Positions 53,302 through 62,500 of a DNA stretch of 64,000 nt are shown in pieces. This DNA is from Streptomyces composti (GTDB lineage: Bacteria; Actinomycetota; Actinomycetes; Streptomycetales; Streptomycetaceae), in the NCBI RefSeq assembly GCF_012034205.1, contig NZ_JAATEM010000007.1, positions 124,001 to 188,000 on the forward strand, in the 5' to 3' direction. Each line of letters starts with the position of its first letter. Position 1 is the stretch's first letter. The notes under the pieces were generated by a model. It made no database searches and was not told the DNA's origin. It saw nothing but the letters and a program-made list of their open reading frames with translations. A program made the position numbers and the translations under genes.

Positions 53302-54384
53302 GTGACAGAAGCGATCCTCCTGGTCGGCGGCAAAGGCACGCGGCTGCGGCCGCTGACGGTCCACACACCCAAGCCCATGGTGCCGGCGGCCGGGGTGCCC
53401 TTCCTCACACATCAGCTGGCCAGAGCGAGAGCGGCGGGCGTGGAGCACATCGTGCTGGCCACGTCGTATCTGGCCGAGGTCTTCGAGCCGTACTTCGGCG
53501 ACGGGTCGTCGATGGGGCTGCACATCGAGTACGTCACGGAGGAGGAGCCGCTCGGCACGGGCGGGGCCATCAGGAACGTGGCGTCCCGGCTGCACTCCGG
53601 GCCCGACGAGCCGGTGCTCGTGTTCAACGGGGACATCCTCACCGGGCTGGACATCAACGCGCTGGTGCGGACGCACGAGACGACGGGGGCGGACGTCTCG
53701 CTCCACCTGACCAGGGTGACGGACCCCCGGGCCTACGGTCTGGTGCCGACGGACGAGACGGGCCGGGTGCAGGCGTTCCTGGAGAAGCCGCAGACCCCGG
53801 AGGAGATCGTCACCGACCAGATCAACGCGGGGGCGTACGTCTTCCGGCGCTCGGTCATCGACACGATCCCGCTGGGCCGGCCGGTGTCCGTGGAGCGCGA
53901 GACGTTCCCCGGACTGCTGGCGGCGGGGGCCCATCTGCAAGGCATGGTCGACTCCACGTACTGGCTGGACCTGGGTACCCCCGCGGCGTTCGTCCGCGGC
54001 TCCGCCGACCTCGTTCTGGGCCGCGCCCCGTCCCCGGCCGTGCCCGGCCGCTGCGGCGACCGGCTCATCCTGCCCACGGCACGGGTCGCCCCCGACGCCA
54101 AGCTCGCCGGCGGCACGGTGGTCGGCGAGGGCGCGTTCGTGGCGGAGGGCGCACGGGTCTTCGGCAGCACCATCCTGCCGGGCGCGGTCATCGAACCGGG
54201 CGCGGTCATCACCGACTCCCTCATCGGCACGCGGGCGAGGGTCGGCGAGCGCTCCGTACTCACCGGCACGGTCATAGGCGACGGTGCGGTCATCGGCCCC
54301 AACAACGAACTCCGGGACGGCGCCCGGGTCTGGTGCGACGCAAAGATCCCGGCGGGCGCCGTCCGCTTCTCCTCGGACCAGTAG
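53302..54384 (+). CDS. Mannose-1-phosphate guanylyltransferase-like NDP-sugar pyrophosphorylase
   Basis: 360 residues from GTG 53302. Nucleotidyltransferase domain: MTEAILLVGGKGTRLRPLT (G-x-GT-x-R signature), PKPMVPAAGVPFL, FNGDILTGLDINAL and EKPQTPEE. A left-handed beta-helix of hexapeptide repeats follows (GTVVGEGAFVAEGARVFGS, VIGDGAVIGPNNELRDGARV). It makes an activated sugar, probably GDP-mannose, from the hexose 1-phosphate. GDP-mannose feeds glycoprotein and cell-envelope mannan synthesis, in keeping with its neighbours. Sugar specificity is not certain from sequence. Confidence 0.88.
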   Translation: MTEAILLVGGKGTRLRPLTVHTPKPMVPAAGVPFLTHQLARARAAGVEHIVLATSYLAEVFEPYFGDGSSMGLHIEYVTEEEPLGTGGAIRNVASRLHSGPDEPVLVFNGDILTGLDINALVRTHETTGADVSLHLTRVTDPRAYGLVPTDETGRVQAFLEKPQTPEEIVTDQINAGAYVFRRSVIDTIPLGRPVSVERETFPGLLAAGAHLQGMVDSTYWLDLGTPAAFVRGSADLVLGRAPSPAVPGRCGDRLILPTARVAPDAKLAGGTVVGEGAFVAEGARVFGSTILPGAVIEPGAVITDSLIGTRARVGERSVLTGTVIGDGAVIGPNNELRDGARVWCDAKIPAGAVRFSSDQ

Positions 54385-54435
54385 CCGCACAGCCGCGGTC
54401 CGGCGGGGCTGCGCGCAGCGCCCACGGCGGGCGGG

Positions 54436-54462
54436 TGGCCGGGCACCCGAGGTGCCCGGCCA
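54436..54462. terminator. Bidirectional hairpin between convergent genes
   Basis: TGGCCGGGCACC (54436-54447) pairs exactly with 54451-54462 around a CGA loop, between the guanylyltransferase and AlkA-type genes. No T-tract. Confidence 0.75.
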
Positions 54463-54522
54463 ACCCGGTGCGCGACCCGGCCCGCAGCGCGGCGACTTCA
54501 CGCGACGTCAGGTGAAAGCCGC

Positions 54523-55524
54523 TCAAAGCCGCCCGATGTCGCCCAGCGGCATGCGCGGCGCCCGGCGTTCCGGGACGCGGCCGCTGAGGAGGATGAGACG
54601 AGCCGCCCGATGCCGCTGCCCGGCATACGGCTCCAGCAGCTCCAGCATCACCGCGTCATCCGCATGCCGGTCCCCGGCCAGCGCCCACCCCACGATCCCC
54701 GGCAGATGAAGATCCCCCACGGTCACCGCATCCGCCGCCCCATGACTGCGCTGCACCGTCTCCGCCGACGTCCACGGCCCCACCCCCGGCACCAGCTCCA
54801 GCCTCTTCCGCGCGGCCTCCGGCTCCATCCCCACCGACTCCTCCAACCGCGCGGCGACCCGCACCGCCCGCAGAATCGCCGACGCCCGCTTGTCGTCGAC
54901 CCCGGCCCGGTGCCACTCCCAGGAGGGGATCAGCGCCCAGGTCCGCGGCGCCGGCATCACCGACATCCGCTCCGGCGCGGGCCCCGGCGCAGGCTCCCCG
55001 TACTTGCGCACCAGCAGCCGCCACGCCCGGTACGCCTCACGGGTGGTGACCTTCTGCTCCAGAATCGAGGGGATCAGCGACTCCAGCACCAGCCCGGTCC
55101 GCGTCAGCCGCAGCCCCGGCCTCCGGTGCTGAGCCAGCGCCAGCAGCCGGTGCCTCGGCACGAACGCCGAGGGATCGTCCTGCGCCCCGAGCAGCTCGGG
55201 CAGGGTCTCCAGCAGCCATTCCGCGCCCGCCCCCCACGCCTCGCCCCGGATCCGCTCGCCCTGCCGGGTGACCCGCAGTGTCCCGGGCCCGGCGGGCGTC
55301 AGGCTCGCCCGCCACACCGCGCCGTCCGGAGTCGCCCGGAAGGTGGGGTCCCCGGGGCCGCGCCGCAGCGGCCCGAGGACCAGCCCGAGGTCCAGCGGCC
55401 CGTCCGGCACATACGTGCGCACCTGCGCGGGCGCGGCCGCCTGGCGGGGGACCGCGGCGGGCACGGCCACATGGCCGCCGCGCACGGTCGTACGCGTCGG
55501 GCGGGGGGCGAAGCGTCCTGCCAC
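54523..55524 (-). CDS. DNA-3-methyladenine glycosylase 2 family protein (AlkA type)
   Basis: Removes alkylated bases in base-excision repair. 333 residues from ATG 55524. The C-terminal HhH-GPD domain (about 145-333) carries the helix-hairpin-helix VPGVGPWTSAETVQRSHG (245 onward) and the catalytic Asp271 in TVGDLHLPGIVGWAL. The Gly/Pro-rich N-terminal half (about 1-110) is divergent. It is convergent with the guanylyltransferase and not grouped with other repair genes. Confidence 0.85.
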   Translation of the reverse strand: MAGRFAPRPTRTTVRGGHVAVPAAVPRQAAAPAQVRTYVPDGPLDLGLVLGPLRRGPGDPTFRATPDGAVWRASLTPAGPGTLRVTRQGERIRGEAWGAGAEWLLETLPELLGAQDDPSAFVPRHRLLALAQHRRPGLRLTRTGLVLESLIPSILEQKVTTREAYRAWRLLVRKYGEPAPGPAPERMSVMPAPRTWALIPSWEWHRAGVDDKRASAILRAVRVAARLEESVGMEPEAARKRLELVPGVGPWTSAETVQRSHGAADAVTVGDLHLPGIVGWALAGDRHADDAVMLELLEPYAGQRHRAARLILLSGRVPERRAPRMPLGDIGRL

Positions 55525-55623
55525 GAGTGATGTCCCAGGGTGGAAGTGCGAGTTCTGCGAGGTGCCGCGCGGCCCTGCGCGGTCCCGCGCGGTCCTACGA
55601 GGGTAGGCGCCCGGGCGTCCGGC

Positions 55624-56937
55624 TCAGCGCACTTCGATGAAGGCCGCCGGGTCACGCTCGGGGCGCGGCCGGGGTTCCTCCGCGGGGTGTCCGATGGCCA
55701 CCGCGCCCATCGGATCCCAGTCCGCCGGCAGGTCGAGGACCTGGCGGACCACGTCGCGGCAGAACATCGTCGAGGACACCCAGGCCGAGCCGAGCCGCTC
55801 CCCGGCCAGCGCGACCAGGAAGTTCTGCACTCCGGCACCCGCGGCGACCACGAACATCTCCCGCTCGGCCCCGTCACGCCGCGCGTCCCCGTAGGTGTGC
55901 GAGCCGTCCATGACGAGGCAGGGGACGGCCAGGTAGGGCGCGTTGCGCAGGACGTCGCCGCGGCGGACGCGCCGGGCGATGGACTCCTCGGACTTGCCGT
56001 CCCGGCGCAGGTCGGCGACCCAGGCCTCGCGCATGGCGTCCAGCAGGCGGGTGCGGACCTCGGCGGATTCGAGGAGGACGAAGCGCCACGGGGTGGTGTG
56101 GTGCGGCGCGGGCGCGGTCACGGCCGCGGCGACCGCGCGGCGCACCGCGGCGGGGTCGACCGGTTCGCCGGTGAAGGAGCGGACCGTGCGGCGCTGGGTC
56201 ACGGCCAGGCGTACGGCCTCGGAGGTGCCCAGGCGGAACATGTCGTCGCGTGCGTCACGGACCATGGCGCGGGCTCCCTCCCCGTCGTCCTCGGCCACGG
56301 TGTGCGGCAGCCCGCGGACCACCGCCACCGGCAGGCCGGCCGCCTTGCCCTTGACCAGGTCGCCCGCCGCGGCCAGCTCGTCGGCCGTGGCGACGACGGT
56401 GGCGCCGAGCGGGTTGCCGTGGCCGTCGGTGCCGCCGCGCAGGTCGTCCAGGACGCGCACGCCGGCCGCGCCGATCGCCACATCGGTCAGCCCGGCCCGC
56501 CAGGGCCGGCCGAAGGTGTCGGTGACGATCACGCCGACCGTGACGCCGAGGGCGGAGCGCAGGCCCTCGCGGACGGCGCGGGCGGAGGCGTCCGGGTCCT
56601 CGGGGAGCAGCAGTACGGTGCCGGGCTCGGTGTTGGAGGCGTCGACGCCGGCCGCGGCCATCACCAGACCCTGCCGGTTCTCCACGATGCGCAGCGGGCC
56701 GCGCCGGGCCACCACCCGTACGGTCTCCGCGTCGATCGCCGCCTCCCGGTCGGCGGCGCGCACGATCCTGCCCTCGGCCTTGGACACGATCTTCGAGGTG
56801 ATCAGCAGCACATCGCCGTCGGCGAGGCCCGGCTCGGCGGCGGCGATGAGCTTGGCGAGGTCGTCGCCCGGCCGGATCTCGGGCAGGCCGGGGACGGCCC
56901 AGACCTGGTAGGCGGGCGTCCTGTCGGTGCCGCTCAC
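55624..56937 (-). CDS. cofE: Coenzyme F420:L-glutamate ligase with C-terminal nitroreductase domain
   Basis: Adds gamma-linked glutamates to F420-0; the two-domain form also matures the dehydro precursor. 437 residues from GTG 56937, which overlaps the cofD stop (GTGA). N-terminal F420 ligase domain: [32 protein letters not shown] and [16 protein letters not shown]. From about residue 250 an FMN-binding nitroreductase-like domain ([46 protein letters not shown]), as in FbiB of mycobacteria. Both domains are complete. Confidence 0.95.
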   Translation of the reverse strand: MSGTDRTPAYQVWAVPGLPEIRPGDDLAKLIAAAEPGLADGDVLLITSKIVSKAEGRIVRAADREAAIDAETVRVVARRGPLRIVENRQGLVMAAAGVDASNTEPGTVLLLPEDPDASARAVREGLRSALGVTVGVIVTDTFGRPWRAGLTDVAIGAAGVRVLDDLRGGTDGHGNPLGATVVATADELAAAGDLVKGKAAGLPVAVVRGLPHTVAEDDGEGARAMVRDARDDMFRLGTSEAVRLAVTQRRTVRSFTGEPVDPAAVRRAVAAAVTAPAPHHTTPWRFVLLESAEVRTRLLDAMREAWVADLRRDGKSEESIARRVRRGDVLRNAPYLAVPCLVMDGSHTYGDARRDGAEREMFVVAAGAGVQNFLVALAGERLGSAWVSSTMFCRDVVRQVLDLPADWDPMGAVAIGHPAEEPRPRPERDPAAFIEVR

Positions 56938-57893
56938 GCCGCCCGCACCGCCTCGGCCAGGTCGAGGGCCTCGCGGGCCATGCGCGCGGCGGCGTCGGCG
57001 TCGGTCATCATCAGCGGCACGGCCCGGCAGCGGATGCCCGCCGCCTCGACCCGCTCCACGGAGCCGGCATCGACCGTGTCGACCAGCCAGCCGTCCAGCA
57101 GACCCGAGCCGTAGTGCTCGGCGACCGCCGCCGCCGTGGCCTCCACGCCGACCGCCGCCAGGACCTTGTCGGCCATGCCGCGCACCGGCTTGTCGCCGAC
57201 GATCGGCGACAGCCCGACCACGGGCACGCCCGCGTCGGCGATGGCCTCCCGGATGCCGGGGACGGCGAGGATGGTGCCGATGGAGACGACCGGGTTGGAC
57301 GGCGGGAAGAGGATCACATCGGCCTCGGAGATGGCCTCCAGCACGCCTGGGGCGGGCTTGGCCTGCTCCGCGCCGACCGGGACGACCGCCTCGGCCGGCA
57401 CCGAGGCCCGCAGCCGCACCCAGTACTCCTGGAAATGGATCGCCTTGCGCTGGCCGTCCAGCTCGACGGCGACATGGGTCTCCACCCGGTCGTCGGTCAT
57501 CGGGATCAGCCGCACGCCCGGCTGCCAGCGGTCGCACAGGGCCTCGGTGACCGCGCTGAGCGGGTACCCGGCGCCGATCATCTGGGTGCGGACGATGTGC
57601 GTGGCGAAGTCCCGGTCGCCCAGGCCGAACCAGTCGGGGCCGACGCCGTAGGCCGCGAGCTCCTCCTTCACGTGGAAGGTCTCGTCGGCCCGTCCCCAGC
57701 CCTGCTCCTCGTTGATGCCGCCGCCGAGCGTGTACATCACCGTGTCGAGGTCCGGGCAGACCTTCAGCCCGAAGAGGTGGATGTCGTCCCCGGTGTTGCC
57801 GATGACCGTGATGTCCGCGTCCGGCACGGCCCGCTTCAGACCGCGCAGGAAACGGGCACCGCCGATGCCGCCTGCCAGAACCACAATGCGCAT
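56934..57893 (-). CDS. cofD: 2-phospho-L-lactate (phosphoenolpyruvyl) transferase
   Basis: Joins the activated phospholactate or phosphoenolpyruvate unit to the deazaflavin FO, giving F420-0 or its dehydro form. 319 residues from ATG 57893. [19 protein letters not shown] is the FbiA/CofD nucleotide-binding start, followed by [29 protein letters not shown]-type motif (residues 31-59), and [19 protein letters not shown] near the substrate site. Translated as a pair with cofE. F420 serves redox enzymes in secondary metabolism. Confidence 0.96.
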   Translation of the reverse strand: MRIVVLAGGIGGARFLRGLKRAVPDADITVIGNTGDDIHLFGLKVCPDLDTVMYTLGGGINEEQGWGRADETFHVKEELAAYGVGPDWFGLGDRDFATHIVRTQMIGAGYPLSAVTEALCDRWQPGVRLIPMTDDRVETHVAVELDGQRKAIHFQEYWVRLRASVPAEAVVPVGAEQAKPAPGVLEAISEADVILFPPSNPVVSIGTILAVPGIREAIADAGVPVVGLSPIVGDKPVRGMADKVLAAVGVEATAAAVAEHYGSGLLDGWLVDTVDAGSVERVEAAGIRCRAVPLMMTDADAAARMAREALDLAEAVRAA

Positions 57894-57927
57894 GACGCCC
57901 AGTCTTGCAGGCGGGGACGGCAGCGCG

Positions 57928-58422
57928 TCAGGCAGTCAGGGAGCGCGCCTCGCAGTGCGGGGCGGTGTGCATCGGCATCTCGGTCAGGCCCGGGTGGTAG
58001 ATGTGCAGGCTGACCGCGGGCTCGAGGGTGTCGTTGACGACCTCGTGCACGTAGCCGGGTGCGAAGACGCGCTGCGCGCCGGGCGTGAGCGAGCGGGTGC
58101 CCCGGTCGGTGCGCTCGGTGAGGGTGCCCTCGAGGACGGTGAGCACGCCCGAGGAGCGGCCGTGGTCGTGCAGCCCGCTGCCCTGGCCGGGCACCCAGGA
58201 CAGCAGCCAGACCTCGTAGCCGGGGCCGGTGCGCAGCCGGTGGTACCAGCGGGTGGTGGCGTCGTACTGCACCAGGTGCGCCCACTGGGCGCGGTCGGCG
58301 GCGATGGAGCGGGCCAGACCGGCGAACTCGGCGACGGTCACCGGGTGCTCGCGCGGTGCCTGGAGCAGATGGGGGACTTCGAGGATGTCGCCTGCGATCT
58401 GCAGGTCGCTGTCGCTGTTCAT
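57928..58422 (-). CDS. Cysteine dioxygenase
   Basis: Oxidises cysteine to cysteine sulfinate with Fe(II) and O2. 164 residues from ATG 58422. Cupin fold; the three iron-binding His are His85 and His87 (GLHDHGRSSG) and His126 (YVHEVVND), and the LHIYHP segment near 139-144 contains a Tyr at the active-site position. Bacterial enzymes of this size are common in Streptomyces. It lies 34 bp upstream of cofD in the same direction and may be co-transcribed. A gap of 677 bp separates it from whiB. Confidence 0.9.
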   Translation of the reverse strand: MNSDSDLQIAGDILEVPHLLQAPREHPVTVAEFAGLARSIAADRAQWAHLVQYDATTRWYHRLRTGPGYEVWLLSWVPGQGSGLHDHGRSSGVLTVLEGTLTERTDRGTRSLTPGAQRVFAPGYVHEVVNDTLEPAVSLHIYHPGLTEMPMHTAPHCEARSLTA

Positions 58423-59099
58423 GTGAGTGCGGTGGTTCCTGGGCGTGAGAAGCGAAAAGGGCTCGCCCTGCCGGGCGCGGAGGAATCAACGGCCGAGTCG
58501 GATGCGAGGTGACTCGGCGGCGGCCGGAGACGGATGGCTCAACAGCCGGAACAACAACAGCTACAGCGAGCGCGGGCAGCACCGAGGATCCCGCCGGTGC
58601 GGGTCCGGGTGAGCGCCGAGTACGCGAGCATGCCCACAAGGACAGCGGTTCACACCTCCACTGTCAACTCGGCGCCCGGATCGTGGGACCGGGTTCACCT
58701 CATCAGGTTCATCTGACTGGCGAAAGGTTTGCTCACCCGATTCCGGGGACACATGCTGCGCACGACCGGGTGCCGAGCGCCGTTGCCGTCCTGTGATCTG
58801 GCTGTGATCAGGTTCGCTTCGCCTCGGTGTCGGAACGAGATCGACGCGCCGGACGTTCTCACCCGCAGAGGCTCTGCGCGGGGCGGAAAAGCCCGGACGG
58901 GCCCCGTCTGCATGTCAAGGTTTAGGGCGATTTGAACACTTTCCGCTTGACCTTGGTTCCGCAGAGTGAATAAGGGGCTCAATAGCAGATCTCGGCTTGA
59001 CTCTCCCGGAGCAGCGCAATTGTAATTTCACTCGTGTCGTTCGACCGGAAACGGTAACGACGGCATCACGGGGACGCGAAAGACTGACGAGGGGCGCAC
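58423..59099. promoter_or_regulatory. Divergent regulatory region of cysteine dioxygenase and whiB
   Basis: 677 bases with no credible gene. GGTTCACAC (58647-58655), GGTTCACCT (58692-58700) and GGTTCATCT (58706-58714) form a group of like-oriented motifs near the middle, the last two 14 bp apart. Approaching whiB the sequence is unusually A/T-rich for this genome (58916-59055), with TTGAAC (58932-58937) and TTGACC (58948-58953) as -35-like boxes, fitting the multiple developmental promoters known for whiB. GAGGGG lies before its start. Confidence 0.5.
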
Positions 59100-59363
59100 A
59101 TGACCGAGCTGGTGCAGCAACTGCTGGTCGACGACGCGGACGAGGAACTCGGCTGGCAGGAGCGCGCGCTGTGCGCCCAGACCGACCCCGAGTCCTTCTT
59201 CCCCGAGAAGGGCGGCTCCACCCGGGAGGCCAAGAAGGTCTGCCTCGCCTGCGAGGTCCGTTCCGAGTGCCTCGAATACGCCCTCGCCAATGACGAGCGC
59301 TTCGGTATCTGGGGCGGCCTGTCCGAGCGGGAACGCCGCCGGCTGAAGAAGGCCGCCGTCTGA
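59100..59363 (+). CDS. whiB: WhiB sporulation regulator, iron-sulfur protein
   Basis: 87 residues from ATG 59100. The four cluster-binding Cys are Cys25, Cys48, Cys51 and Cys57 (C-x22-C-x2-C-x5-C), followed by the GIWGGLSERERR turn and basic tail KKAAV. Length and MTELVQQLLVDDADEEL N terminus match WhiB itself, which with WhiA controls the switch from aerial growth to sporulation septation. Followed downstream by a glycosyltransferase, as I recall from S. coelicolor. Confidence 0.95.
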   Translation: MTELVQQLLVDDADEELGWQERALCAQTDPESFFPEKGGSTREAKKVCLACEVRSECLEYALANDERFGIWGGLSERERRRLKKAAV

Positions 59364-59566
59364 CGGACGGTGCTCCGCACACGTACCGCATACGTGTACA
59401 AAATCGCGTAGACGTGTCACATACGGCCCGGTGCAGGTGGGTTGTCCACAGGCGGCGGGCCGCCTTGCTGTGCAGCCAGTAGTGTGGTCGCTCGTCCGAG
59501 ACGCCCCGCTGCCCCCACGGGGCACAGGCGTCCACCGCAGTCCACCGAACCGGGGCCCGTACCTCG

Positions 59567-62500
59567 ATGTCCGTGCACAGCCACCCGGCAGCCCACGACG
59601 TTGCCGCCATCCCTGAGTTCCCGCGTCACGTGGTGACGGCGGTCCTCGTCTCGCACGACGGCGCCCGCTGGCTGCCCGACACACTCACCGGACTGCTGGG
59701 TCAGGAACGCCCGGTCCAGTACGCACTCGCCGCCGACACCGGCAGCGCGGACGACTCCGCCCGGCTGGTCACCGAGGCCCTCGGCGACGACCAGGTGCTG
59801 CACCTCGCCCGGCGCACCGGATTCGGCCAGGCCGTCGACGAGTGCCACCGCACGGCACCCCGGCTCACCCCGGACGACCTGCCCTATCTGAAGCGGCCCA
59901 GCGGCTGGGACCCGGTCACCCGCACCTGGCGCGACGACGCCTACGACCTGCCCGAACTCCCCTACGGCGAGCCGGTGCAGTGGCTGTGGCTGCTGCACGA
60001 CGACTGCGCCCCCGAACCCGACGCCCTGGCCCAGCTGCTGCGCGTCGTCGACACCGAGTACGAGCTCGGCCGCGAGGACGTGGCCGTCGTCGGCCCCAAG
60101 CTGCGCGGCTGGTACGACCGCAGGCAGCTGCTCGAGGTCGGCGTCTCCATCGCCAACTCCGGTCGCCGGTGGACCGGCCTGGACCGCCGCGAACAGGACC
60201 AGGGCCAGCACGACCATGTGCGGGCCGTGCTGTCGGTGTCCACCGCGGGCATGCTGATCCGCCGTGACGTCTTCGAGCAGCTCGGCGGTTTCGACCGGCA
60301 TCTGCCGCTGATGCGCGACGACGTCGACCTGTGCTGGCGCGCGCACCAGGCCGGCTACCGGGTCCTGGTCGCCCCCGACGCGGTGGTGCGGCACGCCGAG
60401 GCGGCCTCCCGCGAACGCCGCACCGTCGACTGCGTGGGCCGCACCGCGGCCTCCCCGCACAGGGTCGACAAGGCCGGCGCCGTCTACACCCTCCTCGTCA
60501 ACACCCGTACCGCGGCGCTGCCCTGGGTGCTGCTGCGGGTGGTCCTCGGCACCCTGCTGCGCACCCTCGCCTACCTCGTCGGCAAGGTGCCGGGACAGGC
60601 CGTGGACGAGATCCGCGGCCTGATGAGCGTCCTGCTGCGCCCCGAACGCATCCTCGCCGGGCGGCGCCGCCGCGGCAGCCCGCAGATCGACAAGGCGGAA
60701 CTGCGGGCGCTGTTCCCGCCGCCCGGCGCCACCGTCCGGGCCACCGTCGAGCAGGTCGCGGGCAACCTTGCCGGGCGCTCCGACCCCGAGGTGGCCTCCG
60801 GCGCCGGACGGCACGGCGGCGCCATCGAGTCCGGCCCCGGCGGCGACGACGCCGACTTCCTCGAGATCGAGCAGTTCGCCCGCCTCAAGCGCATCGCCCG
60901 CAAACCGGGCCCGGTGCTCTTCCTCGTCCTGCTCGTCGTCTCCCTCACCGCCTGCCGCTCCCTGCTCGGCGGCGGCGCGCTCGCCGGCGGCGCCCTGCTC
61001 CCGGTGCCCGCAGGCGCGGGCGAGCTGTGGGCGCGCTACACGGACGCCTGGCACGCGGTCGGCGCCGGCGGCACCGGCTCCGCACCGCCCTACCTGGCGA
61101 TCGTGGCAACCCTCGCCTCCCTGCTGCTCGGCTCCACCGGACTGGCCGTCACCGTCCTGCTGGTGTGCTCGGTCCCGCTGGCCGGCCTCACCGCCTACTT
61201 CGCCTCCCGCCCGCTGGTCCCCTCCCGGCTGCTGCGCGCCTGGGCGGCCGTCGCCTACGCCTTCCTGCCGGCCGCCACCGGCGCCCTCGCCGGCGGCCGG
61301 ATCGGCACCGCCGTCCTCGCCGTGCTGCTTCCCCTCCTCGCCCGCGCCGCCATCGCCGCCGGCGGCCTCGCCGACAGCACCGGCGGGCCCGGCAGCTGGC
61401 GGGCCACCTGGGCGTACGCGCTGCTGCTCACCATCACCACCGCCTTCACCCCGATCGTGTGGCCGATCGCGCTGGTCCTCGGCCTCGGCGTCCTGGCCCT
61501 GCGCCGCAGGGAGCTCACCGCGCACGCCCCGCGCCTGCTCGCCCAGCTCGGCACCCCGCTGCTGGTCCTGGCCCCCTGGTCGCTGTCCCTGCTGCCGTTC
61601 GGCTTCTTCCGGGAGGCCGGCCTGGAGTACGGCAGCGGCGCCGCCTCCGCCCTCGATCTGCTCGGCGCCGTCCCGGGCGGACCGGCCACCTTCAGCGGGC
61701 TGATGCTGATCGGCCTGGTCCTGGCCGCGCTGGCCGCCCTGCTGCGTTCCGAGCGGCAGACGGCCGTCCGCGTCGCCTGGGCGAGCGCCCTGACGGGCCT
61801 CGTCTTCGCCGCGCTGTCCAACGCCTCCACCTGGGCGGGCCCCGCCACCCTCGTCTACGGCATCTCCCTGCTGGCCGCCGCCGTGGTCGGCGCCGACGGG
61901 GCCCGCGCCCGGGTCGCCGAGAAGGAGTTCGGCTGGCGCCAGCCGGTCGCCGCGCTGATCGCCCTGGCCTGCGCCGCCGGGCCGCTGCTGCTCGCCGCCG
62001 GCTGGATGCTCCGTGGCGCCGACGGACCCCTCCAGCGCCGTGACCCCGTCCAGGTGCCCGCCTTCGTCGCCGAGGAGAGCGGTACCCGCGACCAGGCCCG
62101 CACCCTGGTGCTGGACAGCGACTCCGCCGCGGAGGTCCGCTACATGCTGGTCCGCGGTTCCGGCGCCCGCATGGGCGACGCCGAACTGGCCGCGGCCGGC
62201 GGCGAGAACGGCAGGCTCGACAAGGTCGTCGGCAACCTGGTCGCCGGCTCCGGCGCCGACCAGGCCGCCCAGCTCGGCACCTTCGCCGTCCGCTACGTCT
62301 TGGTCCACCAGGGCGCCCCCCGCGAGGTCACCCGCGTCCTGGACGCCACCCCCGGGCTGACCCGGCTCTCCCAGCAGGCCGGCGGCGCCCTGTGGCGGGT
62401 GGACCGCCAGGTGTCCCGGGCGACGATCGTCTCCGGCAAGGAGACCAAGGCGGTCGCGGCCGGCCCGGTGGACATCCACACCGACATCCCCGCCGGACCC

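Noticed and set aside
54610-55530. Plus-strand frame opposite the AlkA-type gene
   Set aside because: Arg/Pro/His-rich shadow; the minus strand has the HhH motif and catalytic Asp.
58423-58620. Leader peptide or riboswitch upstream of cysteine dioxygenase
   Set aside because: No Cys-containing short frame with a ribosome binding site and no conserved riboswitch core recognised.
58647-58714. Reading the GTTCA motifs as PHO boxes for PhoP
   Set aside because: PHO boxes are 11-bp direct repeats; here the spacing is 14 bp and only part of the consensus is kept.
59025-59045. BldD site before whiB
   Set aside because: TTTCACTCGTGTCG is near a palindrome but differs from the BldD consensus at key positions; not strong enough to claim.
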